From: Bradyrhizobium xenonodulans
GTDB lineage: Bacteria; Pseudomonadota; Alphaproteobacteria; Rhizobiales; Xanthobacteraceae
Direction of reading: 5' to 3'
Assembly (NCBI RefSeq): GCF_027594865.1
Contig: NZ_CP089391.1
Location: 2,200,501 to 2,264,500, forward strand
DNA: 64,000 nt
Position 1 is the stretch's first letter; each line of letters begins with the position of its first letter. This document shows, piece after piece, positions 15,988 through 25,039 of this stretch. The notes under the pieces are model-generated. The model was not told the origin of the DNA, made no database searches, and saw only the letters and a list, made by a program, of their open reading frames with translations. The position numbers were made by a program, and so were the translations under genes.

Positions 15988-16827
15988 ATGAACGCAAAAC
16001 CCTTCGGCAAAACCGGCGCCAACGTCTCCGTCATCGGGCAGGGCACCTGGTATCTCGACCATGGCGACCGCAAGCGCGCGATCGCGGCGCTTCAGCGCGG
16101 GCTCGATCTCGGCATGACCCACATCGACACCGCGGAGATGTATGGCGACGCCGAGCTCGTCATTGCCGATGCGATCGCGGGACGACGCGACGAGGTGTTT
16201 CTCGTGTCAAAAGTGCTGCCGAGCAACGCCTCGCGGCGCGGCACCGTCACGGCGTGCGAGCGCTCGCTGAAGCGGCTCAAGACCGATCGTCTCGATTGTT
16301 ATCTCCTGCACTGGCGCGGGTCCTATCCGCTGGAAGACACCGTCGCCGCGTTCGAGGAGCTGGTGACGGCGGGCAAGATCAAATCCTGGGGCGTCTCCAA
16401 TTTCGACGCCGACGATCTCGACGAGATTCTCGACGTTGCCGGCGAGGGTAACATCGCCTGCAATCAGGTGCTTTATCATCTGAAGGAGCGCGCAATCGAG
16501 CATGCGGTGATTCCGTGGTGCGAGCAGCACGGCGTCGCGGTGGTCGCCTATTCGCCGTTCGGGCACGACGATTTTCCGGATGCGCGCAGCAAGGGCGGCG
16601 CCGTGCTCGCGCGCATTGCGGACGCGCGTCGTGCGACACCGCGTCAGGTCGCGCTGAGCTTCCTCACCCGTGCGACTACGGTGTTCGCGATCCCGAAGGC
16701 GTCGTCCGCGGAACATGCGGGCGAGAATGCGGCCGCTGGCGATCTCGCGCTGACGAAAGACGAGATTTCCGCGCTCGATGCGGCGTTTCCGCGCGGTCCG
16801 AAGCCGCGCAGCCTGCCCATGCTGTAA
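15988..16827 (+). CDS. Aldo/keto reductase
   Basis: A 279-residue (alpha/beta)8 NAD(P)H oxidoreductase. The catalytic tetrad is visible: Asp in HIDTAEMYGDAE, Tyr in the same motif, Lys in VFLVSKVLP and His in CYLLHWRG. The C-terminal cofactor segment FAIPKASSAEHAGENAAA is typical of the family. ATG 15988 follows GGAG 5 nt upstream and gives the canonical N terminus MNAKPFGKTGANVSVIGQGTW. It reduces an aldehyde or ketone, or oxidises the alcohol, with unknown specificity. It is next to the SMP-30 lactonase; a combined aldose dehydrogenase plus lactonase route is possible but unproven. Confidence 0.88.
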   Translation: MNAKPFGKTGANVSVIGQGTWYLDHGDRKRAIAALQRGLDLGMTHIDTAEMYGDAELVIADAIAGRRDEVFLVSKVLPSNASRRGTVTACERSLKRLKTDRLDCYLLHWRGSYPLEDTVAAFEELVTAGKIKSWGVSNFDADDLDEILDVAGEGNIACNQVLYHLKERAIEHAVIPWCEQHGVAVVAYSPFGHDDFPDARSKGGAVLARIADARRATPRQVALSFLTRATTVFAIPKASSAEHAGENAAAGDLALTKDEISALDAAFPRGPKPRSLPML

Positions 16828-16968
16828 TGCACAAGCGCCTATTATTAATGGAGTCTTGACGCGCGCGGACGTCTGCGCATATCGGCATCCTGTTTTCGGA
16901 AGTTGTGAAAGCGGCGCATTTGTCGTTTTTTACATCCGTTCCCGAATCGTATTTCCCAGGTTCCAGCC

Positions 16969-17955
16969 GTGACACCGCCGCCCGCCGCAGCCGCAAGGCT
17001 CGACAGTATTCCAATGCCCGTGCCGGAGAAGAAGCAGAAGGCTCGCCGCGCGCCTGCGCGCGTCGATCATCCCTTCAAGGGCATTGCGCTGGTGCTGCTG
17101 TCGACGATCTTCCTCGGTTGCTCGGACGTCACCGCGAAATATCTCTCGACCAGTCTGCCGTCGATCGAGATCACCTGGATCCGCTTCGTCACCTTCGCGC
17201 TGATGTTCACGCCGGTGATGCTGCCGGGCTCGCCGTTGCAGGCGATGCGCACCGAGCGCCTCGGCCTGCAACTGATGCGCGGCGCGGCGCTGCTCGGCTC
17301 CTCGCTGTTCTTCATCACCGGTCTCCGGTTTCTTCCCATCGCGGAAGCCTCCGCCACCGGCTTCGTCTCGCCGCTGTTCGTCACCGCGCTGTCGATCGTC
17401 TTCCTGAGCGAGAAGGTCGGGATGCGCCGCTGGATCGCGACAGCGATCGGCCTGACCGGCGTGTTGATCATCCTGCGGCCGGGCTCGAGCGCGTTTCATG
17501 CCGCGGCCTTCTTCCCGATCGTCTCGGCGTTCTGCTGGGCCGCGGCGCTGATCCTGACGCGCATGATGAGCGGGCGCGAAGCGGTGCTCACCACGATGGC
17601 GTATTCGGCGCTCACGGGCGTTGCGATCCTCAGCGTCATGGTGCCGTTCGTCTGGGAGACGCCGAGCTGGAGCGCGATCGGGTTCGGCATCGTGATCGGC
17701 GTCGCGTCCACCGTCGGCCAGTGGATCATCGTGCTGGCCTATCGCTACGGCGATGCCTCGGTGCTGGCGCCGTTCTCCTATACGCAGCTGCTGTGGGTCA
17801 GCATTTTGGGCTTCTTCCTGTTCGGCGAAGTGCCCGACGTCTGGACCGTGACCGGCGCCGCCTTCATCGTCGCCAGCGGCCTCTACATCGCCCATCGCGA
17901 GCGTATCCGCCGCGCCCAGCTCCTGGTGCTGGAAGAGCGTTCCCCGAACCCCTGA
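16969..17955 (+). CDS. EamA/DMT-superfamily inner-membrane transporter
   Basis: A protein of up to 328 residues with ten predicted membrane helices in two EamA repeats (first GIALVLLSTIFLGCSDVTAKYL, second FFPIVSAFCWAAALILTRMM). The last helices QLLWVSILGFFLFGEVPDVW carry the usual EamA end motif. Family members export or import metabolites such as amino acids or S-adenosylmethionine; the substrate cannot be told. GTG 16969 gives the longest reading; ATG 17014 (MPVPEKKQ) is a plausible alternative and would remove 15 low-complexity residues. No operon partner is obvious: the next gene is a dehydrogenase 61 bp downstream. Confidence 0.85.
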   Translation: MTPPPAAAARLDSIPMPVPEKKQKARRAPARVDHPFKGIALVLLSTIFLGCSDVTAKYLSTSLPSIEITWIRFVTFALMFTPVMLPGSPLQAMRTERLGLQLMRGAALLGSSLFFITGLRFLPIAEASATGFVSPLFVTALSIVFLSEKVGMRRWIATAIGLTGVLIILRPGSSAFHAAAFFPIVSAFCWAAALILTRMMSGREAVLTTMAYSALTGVAILSVMVPFVWETPSWSAIGFGIVIGVASTVGQWIIVLAYRYGDASVLAPFSYTQLLWVSILGFFLFGEVPDVWTVTGAAFIVASGLYIAHRERIRRAQLLVLEERSPNP

Positions 17956-18016
17956 CGCAAGTTCGCGCGCCCTGTTACGTGCTATCAACGGCTCCAACAA
18001 AAATGGGAGGAGCCGG

Positions 18017-19096
18017 ATGCGTGCTGCGATTTTCAGGAACGGTGAGATTGTCGTTGGCCAGATGGCCGAGCCGAAGCCGGGCAACGGCCAGGTTCTGGTC
18101 AGGACGCTCGCCTGCGGCATCTGCGGCTCCGACCTGCACGCGCGCCAGCACGCACCCCGCATGGTGGAGATGGCCAGGAAGACCGGGCGACCGCCGATGG
18201 ATCTGTCGCGCGACGTCGTGTTCGGTCACGAATTCTGTTGCGAGATCGTCGACTACGGCCCCGGCACTGAACGCAGGCTCAAGCCGGGGACGCATGTCTG
18301 CTCGCTGCCCGCGCTGCTGACGCCGGAGGGCATCAAGGGCATCGGCTATTCCAACGACTTCGTCGGCGGCTACGCGGAGCAGATGATCTTGAGCGAGCCG
18401 CTCCTGCTCGAAGTACCGAACGGTCTTGCGCCGGAACATGCCGCGCTGACCGAGCCGCTCGCGGTCGGCGTTCATGCTGTGGCAAAAGCCAATATCCAGG
18501 GCGGCGAGGTGCCGCTCGTGATCGGCTGCGGCCCGGTCGGGCTCGCGGTGATCGCGGCGTTGAAGCTCAAGGGCCTGCACCCGATCATTGCGGCCGATTA
18601 TTCGCCGGCGCGGCGCGCGCTCGCGGCCAAGCTCGGTGCCGATATCGTGGTCGATCCCAGGGTGTCGCAGCCCTATGCGACCTGGGCCGAGCATGCGCAG
18701 ATGTCGGACGCAGAGAAGGCGGCGCGGCCACCGTTCCAGGCCATGCTGCCGGCGCTGAAGCCTGCCATCATCTTCGAATGCGTCGGCGTGCCCGGCCTGC
18801 TCCAGCAGGTGTTCGAGGGCGCGCCGCGAGACGCCCGGATCGTCGTGGTCGGCGTCTGCATGGAGAGCGACAGGAACGAGCCGATGCTCGGCATCATGAA
18901 GGAGCTCAACGTCCAGTACGTGCTCGGCTATACGCCGGACGAATTCGCGGCCTCGCTGCGTCTGATCGCGGAGGGGCAGGTGGACGCCGCCGCGATGGTG
19001 ACGGCGGAAGTCGGCATCGACGGGGTCGCAAAAGCCTTTGCTGACCTCGCCAACCCCGAGGCGCACACCAAGATCATCGTGCAGCCGTGGCGGTGA
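18017..19096 (+). CDS. Zinc-binding medium-chain alcohol dehydrogenase
   Basis: A 359-residue MDR enzyme. The catalytic zinc ligands are in CGICGSDLH (Cys near 34) and FGHEFCCEI (His-Glu near 71-72), and the NAD(P)-binding fold is at PLVIGCGPVGLAVIAALKLKG near 175. The four-cysteine structural zinc loop is not evident, because the region after HEF reads PALLTPEGIKGIGYSNDFVGGYAE. It lacks the usual GxGxxG only in its third position (GCGPVG). It resembles the threonine/sorbitol dehydrogenase-like branch. Substrate unknown. GGGAGGAG at 18004-18011 supports the start. A family A repeat lies immediately downstream. Confidence 0.85.
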   Translation: MRAAIFRNGEIVVGQMAEPKPGNGQVLVRTLACGICGSDLHARQHAPRMVEMARKTGRPPMDLSRDVVFGHEFCCEIVDYGPGTERRLKPGTHVCSLPALLTPEGIKGIGYSNDFVGGYAEQMILSEPLLLEVPNGLAPEHAALTEPLAVGVHAVAKANIQGGEVPLVIGCGPVGLAVIAALKLKGLHPIIAADYSPARRALAAKLGADIVVDPRVSQPYATWAEHAQMSDAEKAARPPFQAMLPALKPAIIFECVGVPGLLQQVFEGAPRDARIVVVGVCMESDRNEPMLGIMKELNVQYVLGYTPDEFAASLRLIAEGQVDAAAMVTAEVGIDGVAKAFADLANPEAHTKIIVQPWR

Positions 19097-19113
19097 CGGT
19101 GCGGCCGCGACGG

Positions 19114-19238
19114 CGGTGCGCTCCCTCTCCCGCTTGCGGGAGAGGGTTGGGGAGAGGGTGTCTCCCCAGTGGGATTCTCCAAGAGGAGAAAGCCCTCACC
19201 CGCGCCTGCGGCGCGACCTCTCCCGCAAGCGGGAGAGG
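19114..19238. repeat. Dispersed intergenic repeat, family A
   Basis: About 125 bp with inverted ends: CCTCTCCCGCTTGCGGGAGAGG at the left and CTCTCCCGCAAGCGGGAGAGG at the right, and GGGGAGAGGGTGTCTCC plus CCCTCACCC inside. Close copies lie at 31573-31696 and 43416-43540, and a truncated copy near 27200. It fills most of the gap between two convergent genes. Confidence 0.85.
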
Positions 19239-19258
19239 TTAACGGCGGGCAGCTACCC

Positions 19259-20179
19259 TCAATATTTCGACGGCACGTACATCTCCGGCGGGATCGGGCC
19301 GCGGTGATAGTCGGGATTGCGCACGCGCGGTGGCAGCACGACCGGCACGCGCGCGACTTCCTGGTACGGCATCTGGCTGAGGAGATGCGCGATGCAGTTG
19401 AGGCGGGCGCGCTTCTTGTCGACGGCATCGACGATCCACCACGGAGAGTCGGGCAGATGCGTGTGCTCCAGCATCGTCTCCTTGGCCTTGGTGTAGGCTT
19501 CCCAGCGGCTGCGCGCCTCGACGTCCATCGGGCTCAGCTTCCACTGCTTCAGCGGATCCTTGATGCGCATGGTGAAGCGGAATTGCTGCTCGTCGTCGGT
19601 GATCGAGAACCAGTATTTGACCAGGATGATGCCGGAGCGGATCAGCATCCGCTCGAACTCCGGCACGGTCTGGAAGAATTCCTGGTATTGCGCGTCGGTG
19701 CAGAAGCCCATCACGCGCTCGACACCGGCGCGGTTGTACCAGCTGCGGTCGAACAGCACGATCTCGCCGCCGGCCGGCAAATGCGACACATAGCGCTGGA
19801 AATACCATTGCGTGCGCTCGCGCTCGCTCGGGGCGGGGAGCGCTGCGACGCGGCAGATGCGGGGATTGAGACGCTGGGTGATGCGCTTGATCACGCCGCC
19901 CTTGCCGGCGGAATCGCGGCCCTCGAACAGCACCACGACCTTCTTCTTCTCGCTCTGCACCCAATCCTGGAGCTTGACCAGCTCGCCCTGGAGCCGGAGC
20001 AGCTCCCGGAAATAGAGCTTGCGATCGACGGTCGCACCGGGCGTATCGGTCTCGTCCAACAGCTCGTCGAGACGGGCATCGTCAAGCTCCATCTCCAGCT
20101 CTTCGTCGAGGTCGTCGGTCATTTCCCGGATGATGCGCTCGCGTTTGGCCATTTCAGGGGTGCGGTCGGATGCGGTCAT
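19259..20179 (-). CDS. ppk2: Polyphosphate kinase 2 family protein
   Basis: A 306-residue P-loop kinase. After an acidic N-terminal extension (residues 20-45) come Walker A GRDSAGKGG (87-95), DRSWYNRAGVERV (144-156, the PPK2 lid and catalytic motif) and WYF-rich core segments such as QWYFQRYVSHLP. PPK2 enzymes use polyphosphate to phosphorylate NDPs or NMPs, or make polyphosphate from GTP. The single-domain length fits class I PPK2. It is convergent with the zinc dehydrogenase and divergent from nothing; the Lrp gene upstream is on the same strand, 78 bp away, but probably unrelated. Confidence 0.93.
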   Translation of the reverse strand: MTASDRTPEMAKRERIIREMTDDLDEELEMELDDARLDELLDETDTPGATVDRKLYFRELLRLQGELVKLQDWVQSEKKKVVVLFEGRDSAGKGGVIKRITQRLNPRICRVAALPAPSERERTQWYFQRYVSHLPAGGEIVLFDRSWYNRAGVERVMGFCTDAQYQEFFQTVPEFERMLIRSGIILVKYWFSITDDEQQFRFTMRIKDPLKQWKLSPMDVEARSRWEAYTKAKETMLEHTHLPDSPWWIVDAVDKKRARLNCIAHLLSQMPYQEVARVPVVLPPRVRNPDYHRGPIPPEMYVPSKY

Positions 20180-20257
20180 GGGTCCTTCTTTCGGCAGGGT
20201 GCCTGTCGCCCGTGACCATCGGCGGGGTTTATTGCGGCAATGTGACAGCCGCCCCCA

Positions 20258-20719
20258 TCACACCGGCAGCGCGATCGAATACTTCACCTGGCTCAGCGCG
20301 AAGCTGGACTCGATCGAGGCGATGCCGTCGAGCCGGGTCAGCTTGGTCTTCAGGAAGGTCTCATAGGAGGCGAGGTCGGCAGCGACGACGCGCAGCAGAT
20401 AGTCGCGGTTGCCGGTCATCAGATAGCATTCCAGGACCTCGTCCCATTTCGAGATCGCCCGCGCAAAGCGGTTGAGATCCTCCTCCTTCTGCCGCGCCAG
20501 CTTGATCGAGATGAAGACGCTGACATGCAGCCCCAGCGCCTTCTGATCGACGGTCGCGATATAGCGCGAGATGACCCCGCGCTCCTCCAGGAGCTTGACC
20601 CGGCGATGGCAGGGCGAAACCGACAGCCCGACCTTGTCGGCGATCTCCTGCATGGTCAGCCGGCTGTCGTTTTGAAGCAGGGCGAGGATCTTGCGGTCGA
20701 TGGCGTCGAGCTCGGGCAT
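20258..20719 (-). CDS. Lrp/AsnC-family regulator, divergent from the MdeB-like gene
   Basis: A 153-residue regulator: helix-turn-helix in the first 60 residues (LDAIDRKILALLQNDSRLTMQEIADKVG, SVSPCHRRVKLLEERGVI) and a RAM/AsnC_trans_reg effector domain after it (YLMTGNRDYLLRVVAADLASYETFL). The start at 20719 gives the standard N terminus MPELDAIDRKIL; an in-frame ATG at 20746 is possible but would lie inside the short palindrome GAATGGCATTC (20738-20748). It is divergent from the dehydrogenase E1-like gene. In Pseudomonas putida the Lrp-type MdeR is likewise divergent from mdeAB, so control by a methionine- or 2-oxobutyrate-related signal is a reasonable inference. Confidence 0.9.
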   Translation of the reverse strand: MPELDAIDRKILALLQNDSRLTMQEIADKVGLSVSPCHRRVKLLEERGVISRYIATVDQKALGLHVSVFISIKLARQKEEDLNRFARAISKWDEVLECYLMTGNRDYLLRVVAADLASYETFLKTKLTRLDGIASIESSFALSQVKYSIALPV

Positions 20720-20852
20720 TGGGATGGAACCTGTATGGAATGGCATTCAATTGGTAAAATATCCCAATATTTGAGGGTATGGCGCGAAAAATTGAGAAGT
20801 TTGGCCCTGTCCTCAGGCGTATCATCGAGGCCTCGTTTCCGGGAGCTTTGCC

Positions 20853-23216
20853 ATGCCCGTCGATACCGCCCGTCTCGACACATTGACCGCGCTGGCCCGC
20901 AAGGCGCTGTGGCTGTCGTCATGGACCATCCATCACGCCAACCACATCCGCCCCAATTCGGACGGGCTGAAGGTCGGGGGACATCAGGCCTCGTCGGCCT
21001 CGCTCGCGACCATCATGTCGGCGCTGTACTTCCACGTGCTGAGACCTGAGGATCGTGTTGCGGTGAAGCCGCATGCGAGCCCGGTATTCCATGCCATCCA
21101 GTATCTGTTCGGGCGGCAGAGCCGCGAGAAGTTGGAGAATTTTCGCGGCTTCAAGGGCGCGCAGTCCTATCCCTCGCGCACCAAGGACGTCGACGACGTC
21201 GATTTCTCGACCGGCTCGGTCGGCCTCGGCGTCGCGCAGACGCTGTTCTCCTCGCTGGTGCAGGACTACGTCAAGGCGCATGGCTGGATGAAGGATCGCC
21301 GCGAAGGCCGGATGATTGCCCTCGTCGGCGACGCCGAGATGGACGAGGGCAACATCTGGGAGGCGCTCGCCGAGGGCTGGAAGCACGGCCTGCGCAACAC
21401 CTGGTGGGTGGTCGACTACAACAGGCAGTCACTCGACGCCGTCGTCCGCGAAGGGCTCTGGGAAAAGTTCGAGACCATGTTCCGCAATTTCGGCTGGGAC
21501 GTCGTCATCGTGAAATACGGCCGCCTGATGCGCGAGGCGTTTGCGGAAGCAGGCGGCGAGGCGTTGAAGCGCTGGATCGACAATTGCCCGAACGCGCTCT
21601 ACGCCGCGCTGTGCTTCCAGGGCGGCGCCGCCTTCCGCAAGCATCTGCACGACGAGATCGGCGATCAGGGCCCGATCACGAGGCTGATCGACAAGCGCAG
21701 CGACGAGGAGCTGTTGGCGCTGATGTCGAACCTCGGCGGTCACGACATGGCGAGCATGCTGGAGGCGTTCGAACAGATCGACCACGATCGCCCGGTCTGC
21801 TTCATCGCCTACACCATCAAGGGCGTCGGCCTGCCGTTCCAGGGCCACAAGGACAACCATGCCGGCCTGATGACGGTCGCGCAGATGGAGACATATCGCG
21901 AGAGCCAGAACATCCGGCCCGGGCACGAATGGGACAGATACGAGGGCCTCGCGCTAGCTCCCGCCGAGCTCGATGCCTTCCTCGCGCGCGTGCCGTTCAA
22001 CCAGGACGGCCGCCGGCTGACCGCGCCTGTGGTCGAGGTGCCCCAGCAGCTCGCGTTCAAGCCCGCGCCGCAGATGTCGACCCAGCAGGGCTTTGGTCTC
22101 GTGCTGAACGAGATCGCGCGCGGCGACAGCGAGCTGGCCAGGCGCATCGTCACCACCTCGCCGGACGTTACCGTCTCGACCAATCTCGGCCCCTGGGTGA
22201 ACCGCCGCGGCCTGTTCGCCCGCGCGGAGAAGGCCGACTTATTCCGCAGCGAGAAAATTCCCTCCACCTTCAACTGGGATTTCTCGCCGAAGGGCCAGCA
22301 TCTCGAGCTCGGCATTGCCGAGATGAACCTGTTCATCATGCTCTCGGCGCTCGGCCTGTCGCACCAGATCAACGGCGAGCGGCTGCTGCCGGTCGGCACG
22401 CTCTACGATCCCTTCATCGAGCGCGGGCTCGATGCGCTGAACTATGCCTGCTACCAGGATGCGCGCTTCATGGTGGCGGCAACGCCCTCAGGCATCACGC
22501 TCGCGCCCGAAGGCGGCGCGCATCAATCGATCGCAACGCCCTTGATCGGCATGGCGCAGGACGGGCTCGCCTCGTTCGAGCCGGCCTTCGTCGACGAGCT
22601 CGCCGTGATCATGGCCTTCGGCTTCGAGCACATGCAGCGCGATCCGGGCGAGGGCGGCTCCCTGTACTTGCGGCTCTCGACGCGCAGCATCGAGCAGGCG
22701 CAGCGGATCATGACGCCGGAACTTCAGCAGGGCATCACCGACGGCGCCTATTGGCTGCGGAAGCCGGGTCCGAATGCCGAAGTCGTGATCGCCTATACCG
22801 GCGCGGTGGCGCCAGAGGCGATCGAGGCCACCGGCTTCATCGGCGAGAGCCGGCGCGACATCGGTCTGCTCGCGATCACGTCGGCCGATCGCCTCCATGC
22901 GGGCTGGACCGCCGGACGAAAATTGCGGCGCGATCGGCGCGGTGTGCAGCATCTCAGCCACATCGAGAAGCTGCTCGCGCCGCTGCCGCGCGACTGCGGC
23001 ATCGTGACCGTGATCGACGGGCATCCGTCGGCGCTCGGCTGGCTCGGCAGCGTCCGCGGCCATCGTGTCGAGGCGCTCGGCGTCGAGCAGTTCGGCCAGA
23101 CCGGCACGATTGCTGACCTGTATCGGCACCACGGCATCGATGCCAACGCCATCATCGATGCGGCGGAAAGCCTCACCACCGGCGCGCCGGTGTTGCATCG
23201 GAAGATGGCGGTGTAG
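20853..23216 (+). CDS. Homodimeric 2-oxoacid dehydrogenase E1 / transketolase-like protein (MdeB-like)
   Basis: A 787-residue ThDP enzyme related to the homodimeric pyruvate dehydrogenase E1 (AceE, about 890). It has N-terminal SSWTIHHANHIRPNSDGLKVGGHQ-type residues near 22-45, the ThDP motif starting GDAEMDEGN at 159 with the closing Asn near 190 (VDYNRQSLD), and a C-terminal transketolase-like domain. It is shorter than AceE. MdeB of P. putida is an E1 homologue proposed to act on 2-oxobutyrate made by methionine gamma-lyase. Here the Lrp neighbour is conserved but no mdeA, E2 or E3 gene is near. The in vivo substrate is therefore open. Confidence 0.85.
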   Translation: MPVDTARLDTLTALARKALWLSSWTIHHANHIRPNSDGLKVGGHQASSASLATIMSALYFHVLRPEDRVAVKPHASPVFHAIQYLFGRQSREKLENFRGFKGAQSYPSRTKDVDDVDFSTGSVGLGVAQTLFSSLVQDYVKAHGWMKDRREGRMIALVGDAEMDEGNIWEALAEGWKHGLRNTWWVVDYNRQSLDAVVREGLWEKFETMFRNFGWDVVIVKYGRLMREAFAEAGGEALKRWIDNCPNALYAALCFQGGAAFRKHLHDEIGDQGPITRLIDKRSDEELLALMSNLGGHDMASMLEAFEQIDHDRPVCFIAYTIKGVGLPFQGHKDNHAGLMTVAQMETYRESQNIRPGHEWDRYEGLALAPAELDAFLARVPFNQDGRRLTAPVVEVPQQLAFKPAPQMSTQQGFGLVLNEIARGDSELARRIVTTSPDVTVSTNLGPWVNRRGLFARAEKADLFRSEKIPSTFNWDFSPKGQHLELGIAEMNLFIMLSALGLSHQINGERLLPVGTLYDPFIERGLDALNYACYQDARFMVAATPSGITLAPEGGAHQSIATPLIGMAQDGLASFEPAFVDELAVIMAFGFEHMQRDPGEGGSLYLRLSTRSIEQAQRIMTPELQQGITDGAYWLRKPGPNAEVVIAYTGAVAPEAIEATGFIGESRRDIGLLAITSADRLHAGWTAGRKLRRDRRGVQHLSHIEKLLAPLPRDCGIVTVIDGHPSALGWLGSVRGHRVEALGVEQFGQTGTIADLYRHHGIDANAIIDAAESLTTGAPVLHRKMAV

Positions 23217-23408
23217 CGAAAGTAACCGGGGCGATAATGCGCGCCCCGGAATGACGGCTGCTCCGCCTTGCCGTGTTCCCGCCATCGGCTCATATAAGCT
23301 CTGTCCGCCGCAACGCTGGCCCCGCATATGGCGGGTTCAACTGCCGGCGCTTTCGTGCAAGGATGCCTGCCGAAACGCCCCCACCATGCCCCCAAGAAGA
23401 GGTTAACG

Positions 23409-24839
23409 ATGGTCAATCGCATGCAATTCTACATCGACGGCGCCTGGGTCGATCCCGCCGTCAAGAAGTCGACCGCCGTGGTCAATCCGGCGACGGAAGA
23501 GGCGATGTACGAGGTTGCGCTGGGCTCCAAGGCCGACGTCGACAAGGCGGTCGCCGCTGCCAAGCGCGCCTTTGCGACCTTCTCGCAGACCAGCCGCGAC
23601 GAGCGTGTCGCGCTGCTCACCAAGGTCATCGAGATCTACAAGGGCCGTCTGAAGGAGATCGGAGCCGCCGTCTCCGACGAGATGGGCGCGCCGCTGCCGA
23701 TGGCGGAGAAGCTCCAGGCCGGCGCCGGCCTCGGCCATCTCATGACCACGCTCGACGTGCTCAAGAACTATCATTTCGAGGAGCCGGTCGGCACCGCCAT
23801 GGTGCTGCGCGAGCCGATCGGCGTGGTCGGCATGATCACGCCCTGGAACTGGCCGCTCAACCAGATCGCCTGCAAGGTCGCGCCCGCGCTCGCCGCCGGC
23901 TGCACCATGATCCTGAAGCCCAGCGAGTTCACCCCGACCTCGGCTTTGATCTTTGCGGAAATCCTCCATGAAGCCGGCGTGCCGAAGGGCGTGTTCAACC
24001 TCGTCAACGGCCTCGGCCCCGAGGTCGGTGCTGCCATGAGCGAGCACCCCGACATCGACATGATCTCCTTCACCGGCTCGACCCGCGCCGGCATCGACGT
24101 GGCCAAGCGCGCGGCACCGACCGTGAAGCGCGTCAGCCAGGAGCTGGGCGGCAAGTCGCCGAACGTCATCCTCGAAGGCGCCGACCTCACCAAGGCGGTG
24201 ACCGGCGGCGTGATGCACATGTTCAACAACTCCGGCCAGTCCTGCAACGCGCCCTCGCGCATGATCGTGCCGCTGTCGAAGATGAAGGACGTCGCCGCGA
24301 TCGCGAAGGCCGTCGCCGACAAGACCAAGGCCGGTGATCCCCGCGCCGAAGGCACCACCATCGGCCCGGTCGTCAACCGCGGCCAGTGGGACAAGATCCA
24401 GGGCCTGATCAAGAAGGGCATCGACGAGGGCGCAACGCTCGTCGCCGGCGGCCCGGGCCTGCCCGAAGGCGTCAACAAGGGCTTCTATGTCCGTCCGACC
24501 ATCTTCGCCGACGTCACCCCCGACATGACGATCGCGCGCGAAGAGATCTTCGGACCGGTGCTGACCATCATCGGTGCCAAGGACGAAGCCGATGCCGTGC
24601 AGATCGCCAACGACACGCCATACGGTCTTGCCGGTTACGTCACGGGCGCTTCGGTCGAGGACGCCAAGCGCGTCGGCCGCCAGATCCGCGCCGGCAACGT
24701 CAACCTCCAGGGCATGCCCAACGACCGCACCGCGCCGTTCGGCGGCTACAAGCAGTCCGGCAACGGCCGCGAATGGGGCAAGTACGGCCTCGAGGACTTC
24801 CTCGAAGTGAAGGCCGTCGCCGGCTTCAACGCGGCGTAA
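23409..24839 (+). CDS. NAD(P)-dependent aldehyde dehydrogenase
   Basis: A 476-residue ALDH. The catalytic residues are visible: Asn147 in TPWNWPLN, Glu245 in SQELGGKSPN and Cys279 in NNSGQSCNAPSRM; the cofactor motif FTGSTRAG lies near 221. The C terminus has the usual EVKAVAGFNAA end. It oxidises an aldehyde to an acid; the substrate cannot be deduced. ATG 23409 follows AAGAGG and gives MVNRMQFYIDGAWV; an upstream in-frame start at 23328 lies in non-coding-looking sequence. It sits 192 bp after the MdeB-like gene, with a GC-rich hairpin between them, and is followed by a strong terminator, so it is probably transcribed alone. Confidence 0.92.
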   Translation: MVNRMQFYIDGAWVDPAVKKSTAVVNPATEEAMYEVALGSKADVDKAVAAAKRAFATFSQTSRDERVALLTKVIEIYKGRLKEIGAAVSDEMGAPLPMAEKLQAGAGLGHLMTTLDVLKNYHFEEPVGTAMVLREPIGVVGMITPWNWPLNQIACKVAPALAAGCTMILKPSEFTPTSALIFAEILHEAGVPKGVFNLVNGLGPEVGAAMSEHPDIDMISFTGSTRAGIDVAKRAAPTVKRVSQELGGKSPNVILEGADLTKAVTGGVMHMFNNSGQSCNAPSRMIVPLSKMKDVAAIAKAVADKTKAGDPRAEGTTIGPVVNRGQWDKIQGLIKKGIDEGATLVAGGPGLPEGVNKGFYVRPTIFADVTPDMTIAREEIFGPVLTIIGAKDEADAVQIANDTPYGLAGYVTGASVEDAKRVGRQIRAGNVNLQGMPNDRTAPFGGYKQSGNGREWGKYGLEDFLEVKAVAGFNAA

Positions 24840-24861
24840 GGTTTCGCGGCTGAACAAATGA

Positions 24862-24900
24862 AACGCCGGAGCGGACAGCCGCTCCGGCGTTTTTTGTTTT
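24862..24900 (+). terminator. Rho-independent terminator after the aldehyde dehydrogenase gene
   Basis: A perfect 13-bp stem, AACGCCGGAGCGG (24862-24874) with CCGCTCCGGCGTT (24879-24891), has a 4-nt loop and is followed by TTTTTGTTTT. Confidence 0.93.
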
Positions 24901-24924
24901 GTCGACGTGCCTCGGCAATGCGAG

Positions 24925-25025
24925 GTGCCGTAGGGTGGGCAAAGCGAAGCGTGCCCACGTCTTCGTCCGCGACGGCACGATGGTGGGCACGTCGCTTGCG
25001 CTCCTTTGCCCACCTTACGGCACCG
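24925..25025. repeat. Dispersed intergenic repeat, family C
   Basis: About 100 bp with inverted ends: GTGCCGTAGGGTGGGCAAAG at the left and CTTTGCCCACCTTACGGCAC at the right, and inner inverted GCGTGCCCACGTC / GTGGGCACGTCGC. A second copy is at 39382-39470. Confidence 0.85.
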
Positions 25026-25039
25026 TCGCTGCGGCGAGC

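Noticed and set aside
24925..25025. Possible CRISPR-like or attachment site
   Set aside because: Each repeat is a single inverted element with unlike neighbours, not an array of direct repeats, and no integrase or tRNA lies near it.
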